NCBI GenBank assembly: GCA_001464335.1
Contig: LNEV01000017.1
Coordinates: 100,981-164,980 of the forward strand
Direction of reading: 5' to 3'
Source of the DNA: Rhizobiales bacterium Ga0077545
GTDB lineage: Bacteria; Pseudomonadota; Alphaproteobacteria; Rhizobiales; Methylopilaceae
Length of the DNA stretch: 64,000 nt
Below, piece by piece: positions 20,148-28,130 of the stretch. The first letter of the stretch is position 1. Each line of letters opens with the position of its first letter. Both the position numbers and the translations under genes were made by a program. The notes beneath the pieces were generated by a model. The model was given only the letters and a program-made list of their open reading frames with translations, did no database searches and had not been told where the DNA came from.

Positions 20148-20687
20148 ATGAGCGGAGACGCGACCAGATTCAACGTGACGGGGCAGCTGCCGGCGCTGAA
20201 GCGCTATGCAATGTCCCTCACCCGCAACGAGGCCGAGGCGGATGACCTCGTCCACGATGCGGTGGTGCGCGCCTATGAGAATCGCTCCAGCTTCCGCCCG
20301 GACGGCGATCTAAGGAGCTGGCTGTTCTCCATCCTGCACAACGCTTTCGTGTCGGGCGTGCGCTCCAACCGCGCCGATGCCGTCCGCATCGGCCGCGTCG
20401 CCGAAATCACCGAGACCGAGATCGGCCCGGAACAGGAAACCAGCCTGCGCCTCGCCCAGGTGCGGGCCGCCTTCATGCGCCTGCCCGATGAGCAGCGCGA
20501 GGTTCTGCACCTCGTTGCCATCGAAGGCATGGCCTATGGCGAAGCCGCTCAGGTGCTCGGCATTCCGCTCGGCACCCTGATGTCGCGCCTCGGCCGGGCC
20601 CGAACCGCCCTTCGTGACATGGAGAGCGGAAGCATCTCCAACGTCGTTCCTCTCAAAATCGTGCGAGCCCGCGATGACAAGCGCTGA
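20148..20687 (+). CDS. ECF-family RNA polymerase sigma factor
   Basis: A 179-residue extracytoplasmic-function sigma factor. Region 2 spans about residues 12-80 (LKRYAMSLTRNEAEADDLVHDAVVRAYEN.. LRSWLFSILHNAF) and region 4 about 105-165 (FMRLPDEQREVLHLVAIEGMAYGEAAQVLGIPLGTLMSRLGRAR). There is no region 3. The next gene, overlapping by 14 bases, encodes its likely anti-sigma factor. No NepR or PhyR gene is nearby, so this is not obviously the general-stress EcfG locus. Target promoters are unknown. Confidence 0.94.
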   Translation: MSGDATRFNVTGQLPALKRYAMSLTRNEAEADDLVHDAVVRAYENRSSFRPDGDLRSWLFSILHNAFVSGVRSNRADAVRIGRVAEITETEIGPEQETSLRLAQVRAAFMRLPDEQREVLHLVAIEGMAYGEAAQVLGIPLGTLMSRLGRARTALRDMESGSISNVVPLKIVRARDDKR

Positions 20688-21354
20688 CAGGATCAGTGAG
20701 GCCGAACTCAACGCCTATGTCGACGGACAGCTCGACATAGCCGGACGCATCGAGGTCGAGGAGCATCTCGCCCGGCACCCGGATGTTGCGGCACGTGTCA
20801 TGGCGGATCTGCACCTGCGCGACACGCTGCGCTTCGCCTTCCCGGCAAAGCGCACCGAGGCGGCCGAGCAGACGCTTGCCTGGGCCCGCAAGCTGGAGAA
20901 GGCCCTCGCCTTCCGCCGCACCAACCGCACCATCCAGCGCCTCGCCGCCGGCATCGCGATCTTCGCGCTCGGCTGGAGCGCCCATTTCGGCTGGAACGAG
21001 CTGCGCCGTCCGCCGAACCAGGACCAGTTGCTGGCGCAGGCCGCTTTGCTCGGCGAAGCGCTCAATGTGCGCCTGCCGCGCATTCCCGAGGGCTGGTACG
21101 TACTGAAGGCCACGCGCGCCGAGACGCCGGAAGGCCCGGGCGTGCAGTTGACCTTCCAGACCCCCGAATTCGGACGCCTGTCGCTCGTCGCGCGCAACAC
21201 GAGCGATGTCGGCTTCGTCCTTCCGACAATCGAGGCCGAGAACGCCTCGAACATTCACTGGCAGCTTGTCTCCGATCGTTACGATCTGACGGCGCCCCTT
21301 GGTCGAAAGCCTCTCGAATTCGCGGCTCTCGAATTGTACCAGACCCTTTACTGA
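20674..21354 (+). CDS. Membrane-bound anti-sigma factor
   Basis: A 226-residue protein. The N-terminal helical part (ISEAELNAYVDGQLDIAGRIEVEEHLARHPDVAARV) is an anti-sigma domain, but the zinc-binding Cys residues of ZAS proteins are absent (only His at the equivalent place). One membrane helix is predicted around LAAGIAIFALGWSAHFGW, leaving a periplasmic domain of about 120 residues. It should hold the ECF sigma factor at the membrane until a signal releases it. The ATG lies within the sigma gene, pointing to coupled translation. The frame starts earlier at 20614, but that would overlap more. Confidence 0.87.
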   Translation: MTSADRISEAELNAYVDGQLDIAGRIEVEEHLARHPDVAARVMADLHLRDTLRFAFPAKRTEAAEQTLAWARKLEKALAFRRTNRTIQRLAAGIAIFALGWSAHFGWNELRRPPNQDQLLAQAALLGEALNVRLPRIPEGWYVLKATRAETPEGPGVQLTFQTPEFGRLSLVARNTSDVGFVLPTIEAENASNIHWQLVSDRYDLTAPLGRKPLEFAALELYQTLY

Positions 21355-21424
21355 TCCAGGCGTCTGCAAAAGCAAGAAAATCGGCGCAAAGCCGGTCGTT
21401 TTCGTGTGACAGGAGAAACGTCTT

Positions 21425-22750
21425 ATGAGTGAGAAAGCCAATCCGGCCTTGCGGCCAAACGTGTCTGAATCCACGCGCTGGCTTCAGTTGATCGTCGGCG
21501 TGGTCTGCATGGTCGCGACCGCGAACATTCAGTACGCCTGGACCCTTTTCGTCCCTGAAATTCAGGAAACCTTCGGCTGGGAACGCGCCTCGATCCAGAT
21601 CGCGTTCACGATCTTCGTGCTTGTCCAGACATGGCTTGCCCCGATTGAAGGCTTCTTCATCGATAAGTTCGGCCCCCGCCTGATGGTCGCCTTCGGCGCG
21701 GTCTTCATCGGCCTGGCCTGGTATATCAACTCGCAGGCTACCAGCCTGATGGGCTTCTACATCGGTGCGGCCGTCGGCGGTATCGGCGTGGGCTCGATCT
21801 ACGCGACCTGCATCAACAACGCGCTGAAGTGGTTCCCGGACCGCCGCGGCCTCGCCGTTGGCCTCACCGCCGGTGGTTACGGTGCCGGCTCGGCCGCCAC
21901 GATCCTTCCGATCGCGGCCATGATCGAGACATCGGGCTTCCAGGAAACCTTCCTGTTCTTCGGCCTTCTGCAGGGCGGCCTCGCCTTTGTGGCGGCCTGG
22001 TTCCTGCGTTCGCCGGGCAAGGACGAGGTCAAGACCTCCCAGAAGCTCATCCAGAGCCGTCGTGACTACACGCTCAAGGAAGCCCTGAACACCAAGCTGT
22101 TCTGGCTCATGTTCCTCATGTTCATCTGCGTCGTCACCGGCGGCATGATGGCTGTGGCCCAGCTCGGCGTCATCGCGCAGGACCTCGGCGTGAAGGAATT
22201 CGAAGTCAACATGTACTTCTTCACGATGGCCGCCCTGCCGCTCGCGCTGATGCTCGACCGCGTCATGAACGGCATTTCGCGTCCGCTGTTCGGCTGGATC
22301 TCGGACAATATCGGCCGTGAGAAGACGATGGTCATCGCCTTCACGCTCGAAGGCATGGGCATCATCGCGCTCGGCTATTTCGGCCACAACCCGTACGCCT
22401 TCCTCATCCTGTCGGGCATCGTGTTCCTGGCCTGGGGCGAGGTCTACTCGCTGTTCTCGGCGCTTGCGGGCGATGCCTTCGGCACCAAGCACATCGGCAA
22501 GATCTACGGCGTTCTGTACACCGCCAAGGGCATCGGCGCGCTGTTCGTTCCGGTCGGCAACCTGCTGATGGAAGCGACCGGCACGTGGTCGACGGTTCTG
22601 TACACGGTTGCCGCCATGGACCTGTTCGCAGCGTTCCTCGCCATCGCCGTCCTGCGCCGCGTTCTCGCCGAGCACATCGCTCGCTCGGGTCTCGCTCCGA
22701 AGGACGTGCCGACCGAAAATCTCGGGCGTGCTGCCGGTGCAGCCACCTGA
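21425..22750 (+). CDS. OFA-family MFS transporter (oxalate/formate antiporter type)
   Basis: A 441-residue major facilitator with 12 likely membrane helices. The family stretch QYAWTLFVPEIQETFGWERASIQIAFTIFVLVQTWLAPIEGFFIDKFGPR closely resembles OxlT-type carriers. Further conserved parts are GIGVGSIYATCINNALKWFPDRRGLAVGLTAGGYG and RPLFGWISDNIGREKTM. The substrate could be oxalate, formate or another small carboxylate. No oxalyl-CoA decarboxylase or formyl-CoA transferase gene is in the window. A caggagaaac site precedes the ATG. Codon choice looks highly optimised, suggesting strong expression. A terminator follows. Confidence 0.92.
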   Translation: MSEKANPALRPNVSESTRWLQLIVGVVCMVATANIQYAWTLFVPEIQETFGWERASIQIAFTIFVLVQTWLAPIEGFFIDKFGPRLMVAFGAVFIGLAWYINSQATSLMGFYIGAAVGGIGVGSIYATCINNALKWFPDRRGLAVGLTAGGYGAGSAATILPIAAMIETSGFQETFLFFGLLQGGLAFVAAWFLRSPGKDEVKTSQKLIQSRRDYTLKEALNTKLFWLMFLMFICVVTGGMMAVAQLGVIAQDLGVKEFEVNMYFFTMAALPLALMLDRVMNGISRPLFGWISDNIGREKTMVIAFTLEGMGIIALGYFGHNPYAFLILSGIVFLAWGEVYSLFSALAGDAFGTKHIGKIYGVLYTAKGIGALFVPVGNLLMEATGTWSTVLYTVAAMDLFAAFLAIAVLRRVLAEHIARSGLAPKDVPTENLGRAAGAAT

Positions 22751-22840
22751 CGGAATTGGGCCGGTCTCGCGTCCGGCCTGATCGCGGCCTTGCCGCGTTT
22801 CCCCCTCTCGCCTATCCCCCAAGACGGGCGAGATAACTTC

Positions 22841-22876
22841 AAGGCAGGCCTCTTCGGAGCGCCTGCCTTTTTTCTT
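22841..22876 (+). terminator. Rho-independent terminator after the OFA transporter gene
   Basis: The stem AGGCAGGC/GCCTGCCT with a loop containing ttcgg is followed by six T and ctttg. It lies 90 bases beyond the transporter stop. Confidence 0.88.
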
Positions 22877-22902
22877 TGTCCGGAGTGAAGTTCGGTACGT
22901 GC

Positions 22903-23481
22903 CTAGATCGCCTGACGCCCGAGGCGACGCACATGATCGAGCCAGGCATCGCGCTTCTTGTCGCTCATCACCTCGACCGATCCAATGAGCGTCGCCCGGT
23001 TCGGGTGGATGCCGACAAATCCGAGAATGGACTGGCGTAACTGCCGCAGCCCCGCCGCGCCGAAATACAGCCGGTGGAGGAAGGCCGGCATGCCCATGGT
23101 GATGATGGTCCGGGAGGTGCGCCCGTCGAGGCGCGTCTTCCAGCCGATCGAATCTTCCCCCGCGCCCACCGCGAAGCCGGGCCGCATGACCTGCTCGAAA
23201 AACCCCTTCACCAAAGCCGGCATTCCGCCGAGCCAGAGGGGGTGGATGATGACGATGTGCTGCGCCTTCAGGATGGCCTGCTGCGCGGTCGCGATGCCCG
23301 CGGAAGGTTCACCCTCCCATTCGGCCTTTGAGGTCAGCAGCGGAAACTCAAGCTCCGAAAGCACAAGCGTCTCGACCTGATGGCCGACCGCTTCCGCGCC
23401 CGCACGATAGGCCGCGGCGAGATCCTCGCCAAGCCGTCCTGCGGGGTTGGGGTGCCCCTGTATGATGAGAATCCGCGTCAT
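22903..23481 (-). CDS. NAD(P)H-dependent oxidoreductase, flavodoxin-like fold
   Basis: A 192-residue protein of the MdaB/KefF/NQO1 quinone-reductase family. The FMN-binding loop is RILIIQGHPNPAGRLGEDLAAAY. The stretches AQHIVIIHPLWLGGMPALVKGFFEQV and RTSRTIITMGMPAF are typical. It should be a cytosolic flavoprotein reducing quinones or nitro compounds with NAD(P)H. It stands alone, convergent with the transporter and upstream of the GGDEF-EAL gene's end. Substrate is inference. Confidence 0.92.
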   Translation of the reverse strand: MTRILIIQGHPNPAGRLGEDLAAAYRAGAEAVGHQVETLVLSELEFPLLTSKAEWEGEPSAGIATAQQAILKAQHIVIIHPLWLGGMPALVKGFFEQVMRPGFAVGAGEDSIGWKTRLDGRTSRTIITMGMPAFLHRLYFGAAGLRQLRQSILGFVGIHPNRATLIGSVEVMSDKKRDAWLDHVRRLGRQAI

Positions 23482-23549
23482 TGGCGGATTTTATTCCGCC
23501 ATCCCTGCGCGAGCCTTGCGTCTCAAACCCAGGATTGCGGGCAACGCGT

Positions 23550-25970
23550 TCAGGCGGTGCCTGCCTGCCCCCTCATGCCGTCAGCGCGCAGCAGCGCCGG
23601 AACGTCCTGTGCGGGCACGGGCCGGCCGAAATGAAAGCCCTGCGCATAGGTGCAGCCCATTTCGGCAAGCAGCCGCGCCGTCTCCGCGTCCTCCACCCCT
23701 TCCGCCGTCGCCGGCAGGTCGAGATTGCGGGCCATGGCCATGATGGCCGCAACCAGAGTGTTTTCGCTGCCGCCGGCCGACAGCGCCGTGATGAAGGAGC
23801 GGTCGATCTTGATCTTGTCGAACCTCAGTTCGTGGAGGTTCTGCATGTTCGAATAGCCGGTGCCGAAATCGTCGAGCGCAACCGTCATGCCGAAGGAGCG
23901 GAAGGCCTGCATGACCGATTGCGCACCTGCAAAATCCTTGATCAGCGCATCCTCCGTAATCTCGATCTCGATGCGCACCGGCGCCAGCCCGCAATCGATC
24001 GCCGTGCTCGCGATCAGGGTTGGCAGAAGCGGATTGCCGAGCTGGCTGGGCGACAGATTGACCGACAATGTCAGATCCTTCGGCCAGTTTCGCGCCTGTC
24101 GGGAGGCCTCGGCCACAAGATGGCGCGTCATCATCTCGGTCAGCCCAGCCTCGTCCGCGATCTGGATGAAGCGTTCGGGTGTCAGCACGCCGCGCGACGG
24201 GTGGTTCCACCGGGCAAGGATTTCGAAGCCGACAATACGTCCGGTCTTTAGCTCGATGAAGGGCTGGAAGTACGGCACGATCTCGCCGGCCCGAATCCCG
24301 GTTCGCAGTTCTGCTTCCAAGGTCGCGCGCTGCTGGATTTCTTCGCCCATACTCCGGTCGAAACGGCAGAAGCTGCCACGCTGGATGCGCTTGGCTGCAT
24401 ACATGGCCAGATCCGCAGCCCGCAGGAGCTCCGAGCGGTTCGACGCGTCCGTCATCGCAAAGGCGATGCCGACCGTCGCGCCGATGTCGATCTGGCCTGC
24501 GGGCAACAGGAACGGCGCCGACAGGCAATCGATCACCTGCTGTGCAATGTCCTCCGCGCGCTCGGGATCGTCCGCACACGAGACAAGAATGGCGAATTCG
24601 TCGCCGCCGAGGCGCGCCACAAGTTCGCCTCGGCGCACCAGAGCGTTCAGCCGCGCGGCCGCCTCCTTCAGCACCATGTCTCCGACAGGGTGCCCCAGAA
24701 GGTCGTTGACGGGCTTGAACTTGTCGAGATCGAGAATGAGCAGGGCCACATGCTCGACGGCGCCGTCGTGAAACACCTCCTTCAGGCGCTCGTTGAGCAT
24801 GCGCCGGTTGGCGATGCCGGTCAGTTCGTCGAGACTTGCAAGATCGGCGAGCTGCCGGTTCGCATTGCGAAGCCGCCGGTTCTGCTCGACGATCAATTGC
24901 TCCTTGCGCTCAAGAAGTTCGGCGGTTTTGTTCAGGGTATTTGCAAGCTCGTCGAAATCCGCTGGCAGCGTGTACGTATCGATGCGATAGCGGTAATCGG
25001 CACCGGCCAGCGCCGAGGCCGCATTCTTGAGAAGGCGGATCGGGCGCACGATCAGACGCTCGGCCATCAGCCAGGCAATGCTGAACAGAACCAGGAAAAA
25101 CAGCGCGTTTGTTAGGTAGTCCTGGCGGGCGGCGGCGGTGACCGGCGCCAGAACCTCGGCCTCCGAAATGCCGATGATGAGGCGGGCTTCGGAGCCGTCC
25201 AGCTTGGCTGCGGTGTAAAGACGTGGAACATCGTCGTCCCCCGTCCCCGCGAACACCTGTCCTTCGCGGTCGAGCAGATGCCGGTACAAGGGAAGATCGG
25301 AAACGCTTTTGCCGATCATGGACTGCCCGCGCCCGTTGGCGGCCGCGACCGTTCCCTTATGGTCGATCAGCAGAACCTTCGTGGCAGCCCCCGCGCCAAT
25401 GGTGTTGGCGACCCGGCTCAGCCAGCCGACATCGACCGACAGGATGATGACGGCATCGACCTCGTTCTGTTCGTTTATGTGGGGAGCCGCGGCGAGGATC
25501 ACGGGAACCTTGTGAACCCGTCCCATGACGTAATCGCTGAGCACGAAGCCGCGCGTGCGGATCGCCTCCTTGTAATAATCGCGGTCGGCCACGCTGACAT
25601 TCCTGCCGACCGGCCCTGAGCTGCAGATGAGGGTTCCGTTCATGTCGGCGACGGAAATCGCCTTCAGCCATTCGGACCCCTCGACAAGGGTCCTGAACTC
25701 CTCGCCGCACAGATTGACGTCCGGCCCAAGGCGCGTCAGCGAGCCAAGCAGCAGCCGCGCACCCGAGGTGAACTCATATTGCCGGGTGGCGGCGGTTTGC
25801 GCGGCGAGCGCCATCCGCTCCTTGACCTCTTGCACCCGTTGGTTCTGGCGCATGGCTATGTCGAGATAGGAGTCGAGCGCCAGCGCCCCGGCGGCGATCG
25901 CCATCAAGAAAATGAGGCGATGCCGAATTCCGAGCCGCAAGAACGTTCGAAGGCCCCCAGAAGGCTGCAT
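23550..25970 (-). CDS. GGDEF-EAL protein with Cache-type sensor
   Basis: An 806-residue membrane protein of cyclic di-GMP turnover. Two helices (about 18-40 and 286-306) flank a periplasmic dCache-like sensor (SEWLKAISVADMNGTLICSS, DRDYYKEAIRTRGFVLSDYVMG). A GGDEF domain follows (LGGDEF motif at 454-459), with a degenerate I-site RRGE. The EAL domain keeps ITEDAL, VALDDFGTGYSN, FDKIKIDRSF and PATAEGVED, but its signature reads Glu-Ile-Leu instead of Glu-Ala-Leu. Both activities look possible. It ends at 23550, next to the oxidoreductase gene. Confidence 0.94.
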   Translation of the reverse strand: MQPSGGLRTFLRLGIRHRLIFLMAIAAGALALDSYLDIAMRQNQRVQEVKERMALAAQTAATRQYEFTSGARLLLGSLTRLGPDVNLCGEEFRTLVEGSEWLKAISVADMNGTLICSSGPVGRNVSVADRDYYKEAIRTRGFVLSDYVMGRVHKVPVILAAAPHINEQNEVDAVIILSVDVGWLSRVANTIGAGAATKVLLIDHKGTVAAANGRGQSMIGKSVSDLPLYRHLLDREGQVFAGTGDDDVPRLYTAAKLDGSEARLIIGISEAEVLAPVTAAARQDYLTNALFFLVLFSIAWLMAERLIVRPIRLLKNAASALAGADYRYRIDTYTLPADFDELANTLNKTAELLERKEQLIVEQNRRLRNANRQLADLASLDELTGIANRRMLNERLKEVFHDGAVEHVALLILDLDKFKPVNDLLGHPVGDMVLKEAAARLNALVRRGELVARLGGDEFAILVSCADDPERAEDIAQQVIDCLSAPFLLPAGQIDIGATVGIAFAMTDASNRSELLRAADLAMYAAKRIQRGSFCRFDRSMGEEIQQRATLEAELRTGIRAGEIVPYFQPFIELKTGRIVGFEILARWNHPSRGVLTPERFIQIADEAGLTEMMTRHLVAEASRQARNWPKDLTLSVNLSPSQLGNPLLPTLIASTAIDCGLAPVRIEIEITEDALIKDFAGAQSVMQAFRSFGMTVALDDFGTGYSNMQNLHELRFDKIKIDRSFITALSAGGSENTLVAAIMAMARNLDLPATAEGVEDAETARLLAEMGCTYAQGFHFGRPVPAQDVPALLRADGMRGQAGTA

Positions 25971-26126
25971 GAATCTAGAGTTGCAGAAAAATCGATAAAA
26001 ACCCGTTTAACGTGTAATGTGCGCGCGCTAACCTTGATGTGAAGGAAATCCTTCGCATTTGAGCGATCAGCGCCGCCCGGCCGCCGATTGACTTTCACGG
26101 GGTCTGTCCTCTAGAAACCAGTCCGT

Positions 26127-26155
26127 GCGGGCCCGGTGGCCCGCGCTCTGTTTTT
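26127..26155 (+). terminator. Attenuator-like hairpin in the rpsD leader
   Basis: GCGGGCC, loop CGGT, GGCCCGC, then GCTCTG and five T. It has the form of a rho-independent terminator, but it precedes rpsD by about 100 bases on the coding strand and no plus-strand gene lies upstream. It is therefore better read as an attenuator in the rpsD leader. A second dyad (TCCGGACT around 26176-26190) follows. Confidence 0.55.
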
Positions 26156-26256
26156 GCACGCACCCGTGGCCCCGGACTCCAGTCCGGACCTGTCGGCCCC
26201 CGAGAGGGGGTGTCCAGGAGGGCGCGTCTCCCACTCGCATTCAAGGGAACGCGATT

Positions 26257-26874
26257 ATGTCCAGGCGTCACGCCTCCAAGCACAAGATCGATCGCCGTCT
26301 TGGCGTCAATATTTTCGGTCGTCCGAAGAGCCCCGTTAACAAGCGCGAATACGGCCCCGGCCAGCACGGCCAGCGCCGCAAGGGCAAGATGTCGGACTTC
26401 GGCACCCAGCTCCGCGCCAAGCAGAAGCTGAAGGGCTCCTACGGAGACATCACCGAGAAGCAGTTCCGCCGCATCTACGAGGAAGCCTCGCGGATGAAGG
26501 GCGACACCTCGGCCAACCTGATCGGCCTGCTCGAGACCCGTCTCGACGCCCTCGTCTACCGCGCCAAGTTCGTCCCGACGATCTTCGCCGCCCGCCAGTT
26601 CATCAACCACGGCCACATCAAGGTGAATGGCCGCCGCGTGAACATCGGCAGCGCGCGCCTGAAGGTCGGCGACGTGATCGAGGTCAAGGAAAGCTCCAAG
26701 CAGCTCGCGCTGGTTCTGGAAGCAGTTGCCCTCACCGAGCGCGACGTTCCGGATTACATCGCGGTCGATCACTCCAAGATGACGGCGCAGGTCTCGCGCG
26801 TTCCGGCCCTGTCGGACGTGCCCTACCCGGTCCAGCAGGAACCCAACCTCGTCGTCGAGTATTACTCGCGCTGA
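26257..26874 (+). CDS. rpsD: 30S ribosomal protein S4
   Basis: A 205-residue primary 16S rRNA-binding protein and small-subunit assembly initiator. It begins [21 protein letters not shown] and has the S4 RNA-binding domain in the middle ([34 protein letters not shown], about residues 95-130). The ATG at 26257 has aaggga upstream; the frame is open 44 codons further, through the leader hairpin, and that part is not S4-like. In many bacteria S4 represses its own operon; whether the leader hairpin serves here is inference. Confidence 0.98.
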   Translation: MSRRHASKHKIDRRLGVNIFGRPKSPVNKREYGPGQHGQRRKGKMSDFGTQLRAKQKLKGSYGDITEKQFRRIYEEASRMKGDTSANLIGLLETRLDALVYRAKFVPTIFAARQFINHGHIKVNGRRVNIGSARLKVGDVIEVKESSKQLALVLEAVALTERDVPDYIAVDHSKMTAQVSRVPALSDVPYPVQQEPNLVVEYYSR

Positions 26875-26895
26875 GTTTCGGGACATTCCGAATTC

Positions 26896-26922
26896 AAAAG
26901 GCCGCCTCCGGGCGGCCTTTTT
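26896..26922 (+). terminator. Rho-independent terminator of rpsD
   Basis: AAGGCCGCC, a three-base loop, GGGCGGCCTT, then TTT and CG. It lies 20 bases after the rpsD stop. Confidence 0.92.
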
Positions 26923-26973
26923 CGTTGCGCCGCATCCCGCAGGATCAGGCGTTCGGAACGGCACGTACACATG

Positions 26974-26998
26974 AAAAGGCCGCCCCGAAGGCGGCCTG
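26974..26998 (-). terminator. Terminator of the 73-residue gene
   Basis: The stem AGGCCGCC/GGCGGCCT, read on the minus strand, ends in four T. It sits 24 bases beyond the stop of the small minus-strand gene and supports that gene being real. Confidence 0.75.
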
Positions 26999-27021
26999 AA
27001 ATGCCCGAAAATTGCGCCGGT

Positions 27022-27243
27022 TCAGTTGCGGACGATATGTACGCGCGGGACCGGACGATTCATGCGCTCGATCTCGTCGAGGCCATGCCCGGCGACTTCC
27101 AGAAACGGAACAAGACTGCCAAAGCCGTGCTGGGCGGCGATGGCGCGTGCATGCAAAAGGTGCTCACGAATCTGCGCGGCCGCATCCATGTCGATACGGC
27201 TGTCAGTCTCAACGACACGCAACGGCACATCACGATCACGCAT
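27022..27243 (-). CDS. Small conserved-looking hypothetical protein
   Basis: A 73-residue protein, MRDRDVPLRVVETDSRIDM at the start and PVPRVHIVRN at the end, mixed charge, no signal peptide or membrane segment. I do not recognise a family. It is supported as a gene by a good ribosome site (ccggggagttcgag before the ATG at 27243), normal codon use and a hairpin terminator just after it. It lies alone between rpsD and grxD. The middle (AAQIREHLLHARAIAAQHGFG) looks helical. Confidence 0.65.
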   Translation of the reverse strand: MRDRDVPLRVVETDSRIDMDAAAQIREHLLHARAIAAQHGFGSLVPFLEVAGHGLDEIERMNRPVPRVHIVRN

Positions 27244-27415
27244 ACTCGAACTCCCCGGAATCAGCCCCCCGTTAAAGGCCTTTTTCCTTGAGTCGGAGAA
27301 TTACAGAAATGCGGTGCGTTTGTAAGAACGCGCGGTTCTGGAACTGTGGAAAAACTAAGGCGAGGTTAACGCCTGTGTCTTTGCGGGACATTTGTTGGCG
27401 CCCTTCCAGACGTGC

Positions 27416-27445
27416 AAAAGCCCCGCTCGGCCGAGCGGGGCTTTT
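27416..27445 (-). terminator. Palindromic terminator of the pur-bolA-grxD unit
   Basis: A perfect 30-base palindrome, AAAAGCCCCGCTCGG and its complement, lies 21 bases beyond the grxD stop and ends in four T on either strand. Confidence 0.9.
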
Positions 27446-27466
27446 GATTTCAACCGCTTGGGCCGG

Positions 27467-27799
27467 TCAGTTCGTCTGTTTTACCGGCAGGCCCTTGGAG
27501 GTGAGGAATTGCTGCAGCTCACCCGCCTGGAACATTTCGCGGACGATGTCACAGCCGCCGACGAATTCGCCCTTCACATAGAGCTGGGGGATCGTCGGCC
27601 AGTTCGAGAACTGCTTGATGCCGTCGCGCAGGCCGTCGCCCTCGAGCACGTTCACGTCCTTGTACGGCACGCCGACATATTCGAGAATCTGAACGAGCTG
27701 GCCGGAAAAGCCGCACATCGGGAACTGCTTGGTGCCCTTCATGAAAAGCACAACATCGTTGCTTTCCACGTCCTGCTTGATCTGTTCGAGAGCGCTCAT
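27467..27799 (-). CDS. grxD: Monothiol glutaredoxin, Grx4/GrxD family
   Basis: A 110-residue glutaredoxin with the CGFS active site (FPMCGFS, Cys29), the glutathione-binding [14 protein letters not shown] and the WP in FSNWPTI. CGFS proteins carry [2Fe-2S] clusters with glutathione and pass them on. It works with BolA, whose gene lies just upstream on the same strand with a 91-base gap. The grxD-bolA pairing is widely conserved and points to iron-sulfur cluster trafficking and iron sensing. Confidence 0.96.
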   Translation of the reverse strand: MSALEQIKQDVESNDVVLFMKGTKQFPMCGFSGQLVQILEYVGVPYKDVNVLEGDGLRDGIKQFSNWPTIPQLYVKGEFVGGCDIVREMFQAGELQQFLTSKGLPVKQTN

Positions 27800-27890
27800 T
27801 GGATCACCTGTCTGGCCGGTTCAAGGCCGGCTGAATGAAAATAGCGTCGGTTATATAAGCACGATTTCCCGGATGTGGAGGCAATCGGGC

Positions 27891-28127
27891 TCAAGGGTTT
27901 GGCGTGGAGGTCTGCAGCGCCAGCGCGTGCAGCACTCCGCCCATCCGGCCCTGCAGCGCGGCATAGACCATCTGGTGCTGCTGGACGCGGCTTTTGCCCC
28001 GGAACGCCTCCGAAATCACGGTCGCGGCGTAATGGTCGCCATCGCCCGCCAGATCCTTGATCGTGACCTCGGCGTCCGGCAGCGCCTCCTTGATCATCTT
28101 CTCGATATCGCCAGCCTGCATCGGCAT
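27891..28127 (-). CDS. BolA family protein
   Basis: A 78-residue BolA/IbaG-type protein: MPMQAGDIEKMIKEALPDAEV, DHYAATVISEAFRGKSRVQQHQMVYAAL with the conserved His residues that can take part in cluster binding, and a C-terminus of GGVLHALALQT. It forms heterodimers with CGFS glutaredoxins such as the next gene's product. It begins three bases after the purL stop, so it is read with the purine genes. Confidence 0.95.
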   Translation of the reverse strand: MPMQAGDIEKMIKEALPDAEVTIKDLAGDGDHYAATVISEAFRGKSRVQQHQMVYAALQGRMGGVLHALALQTSTPNP

Positions 28128-28130
28128 GGA

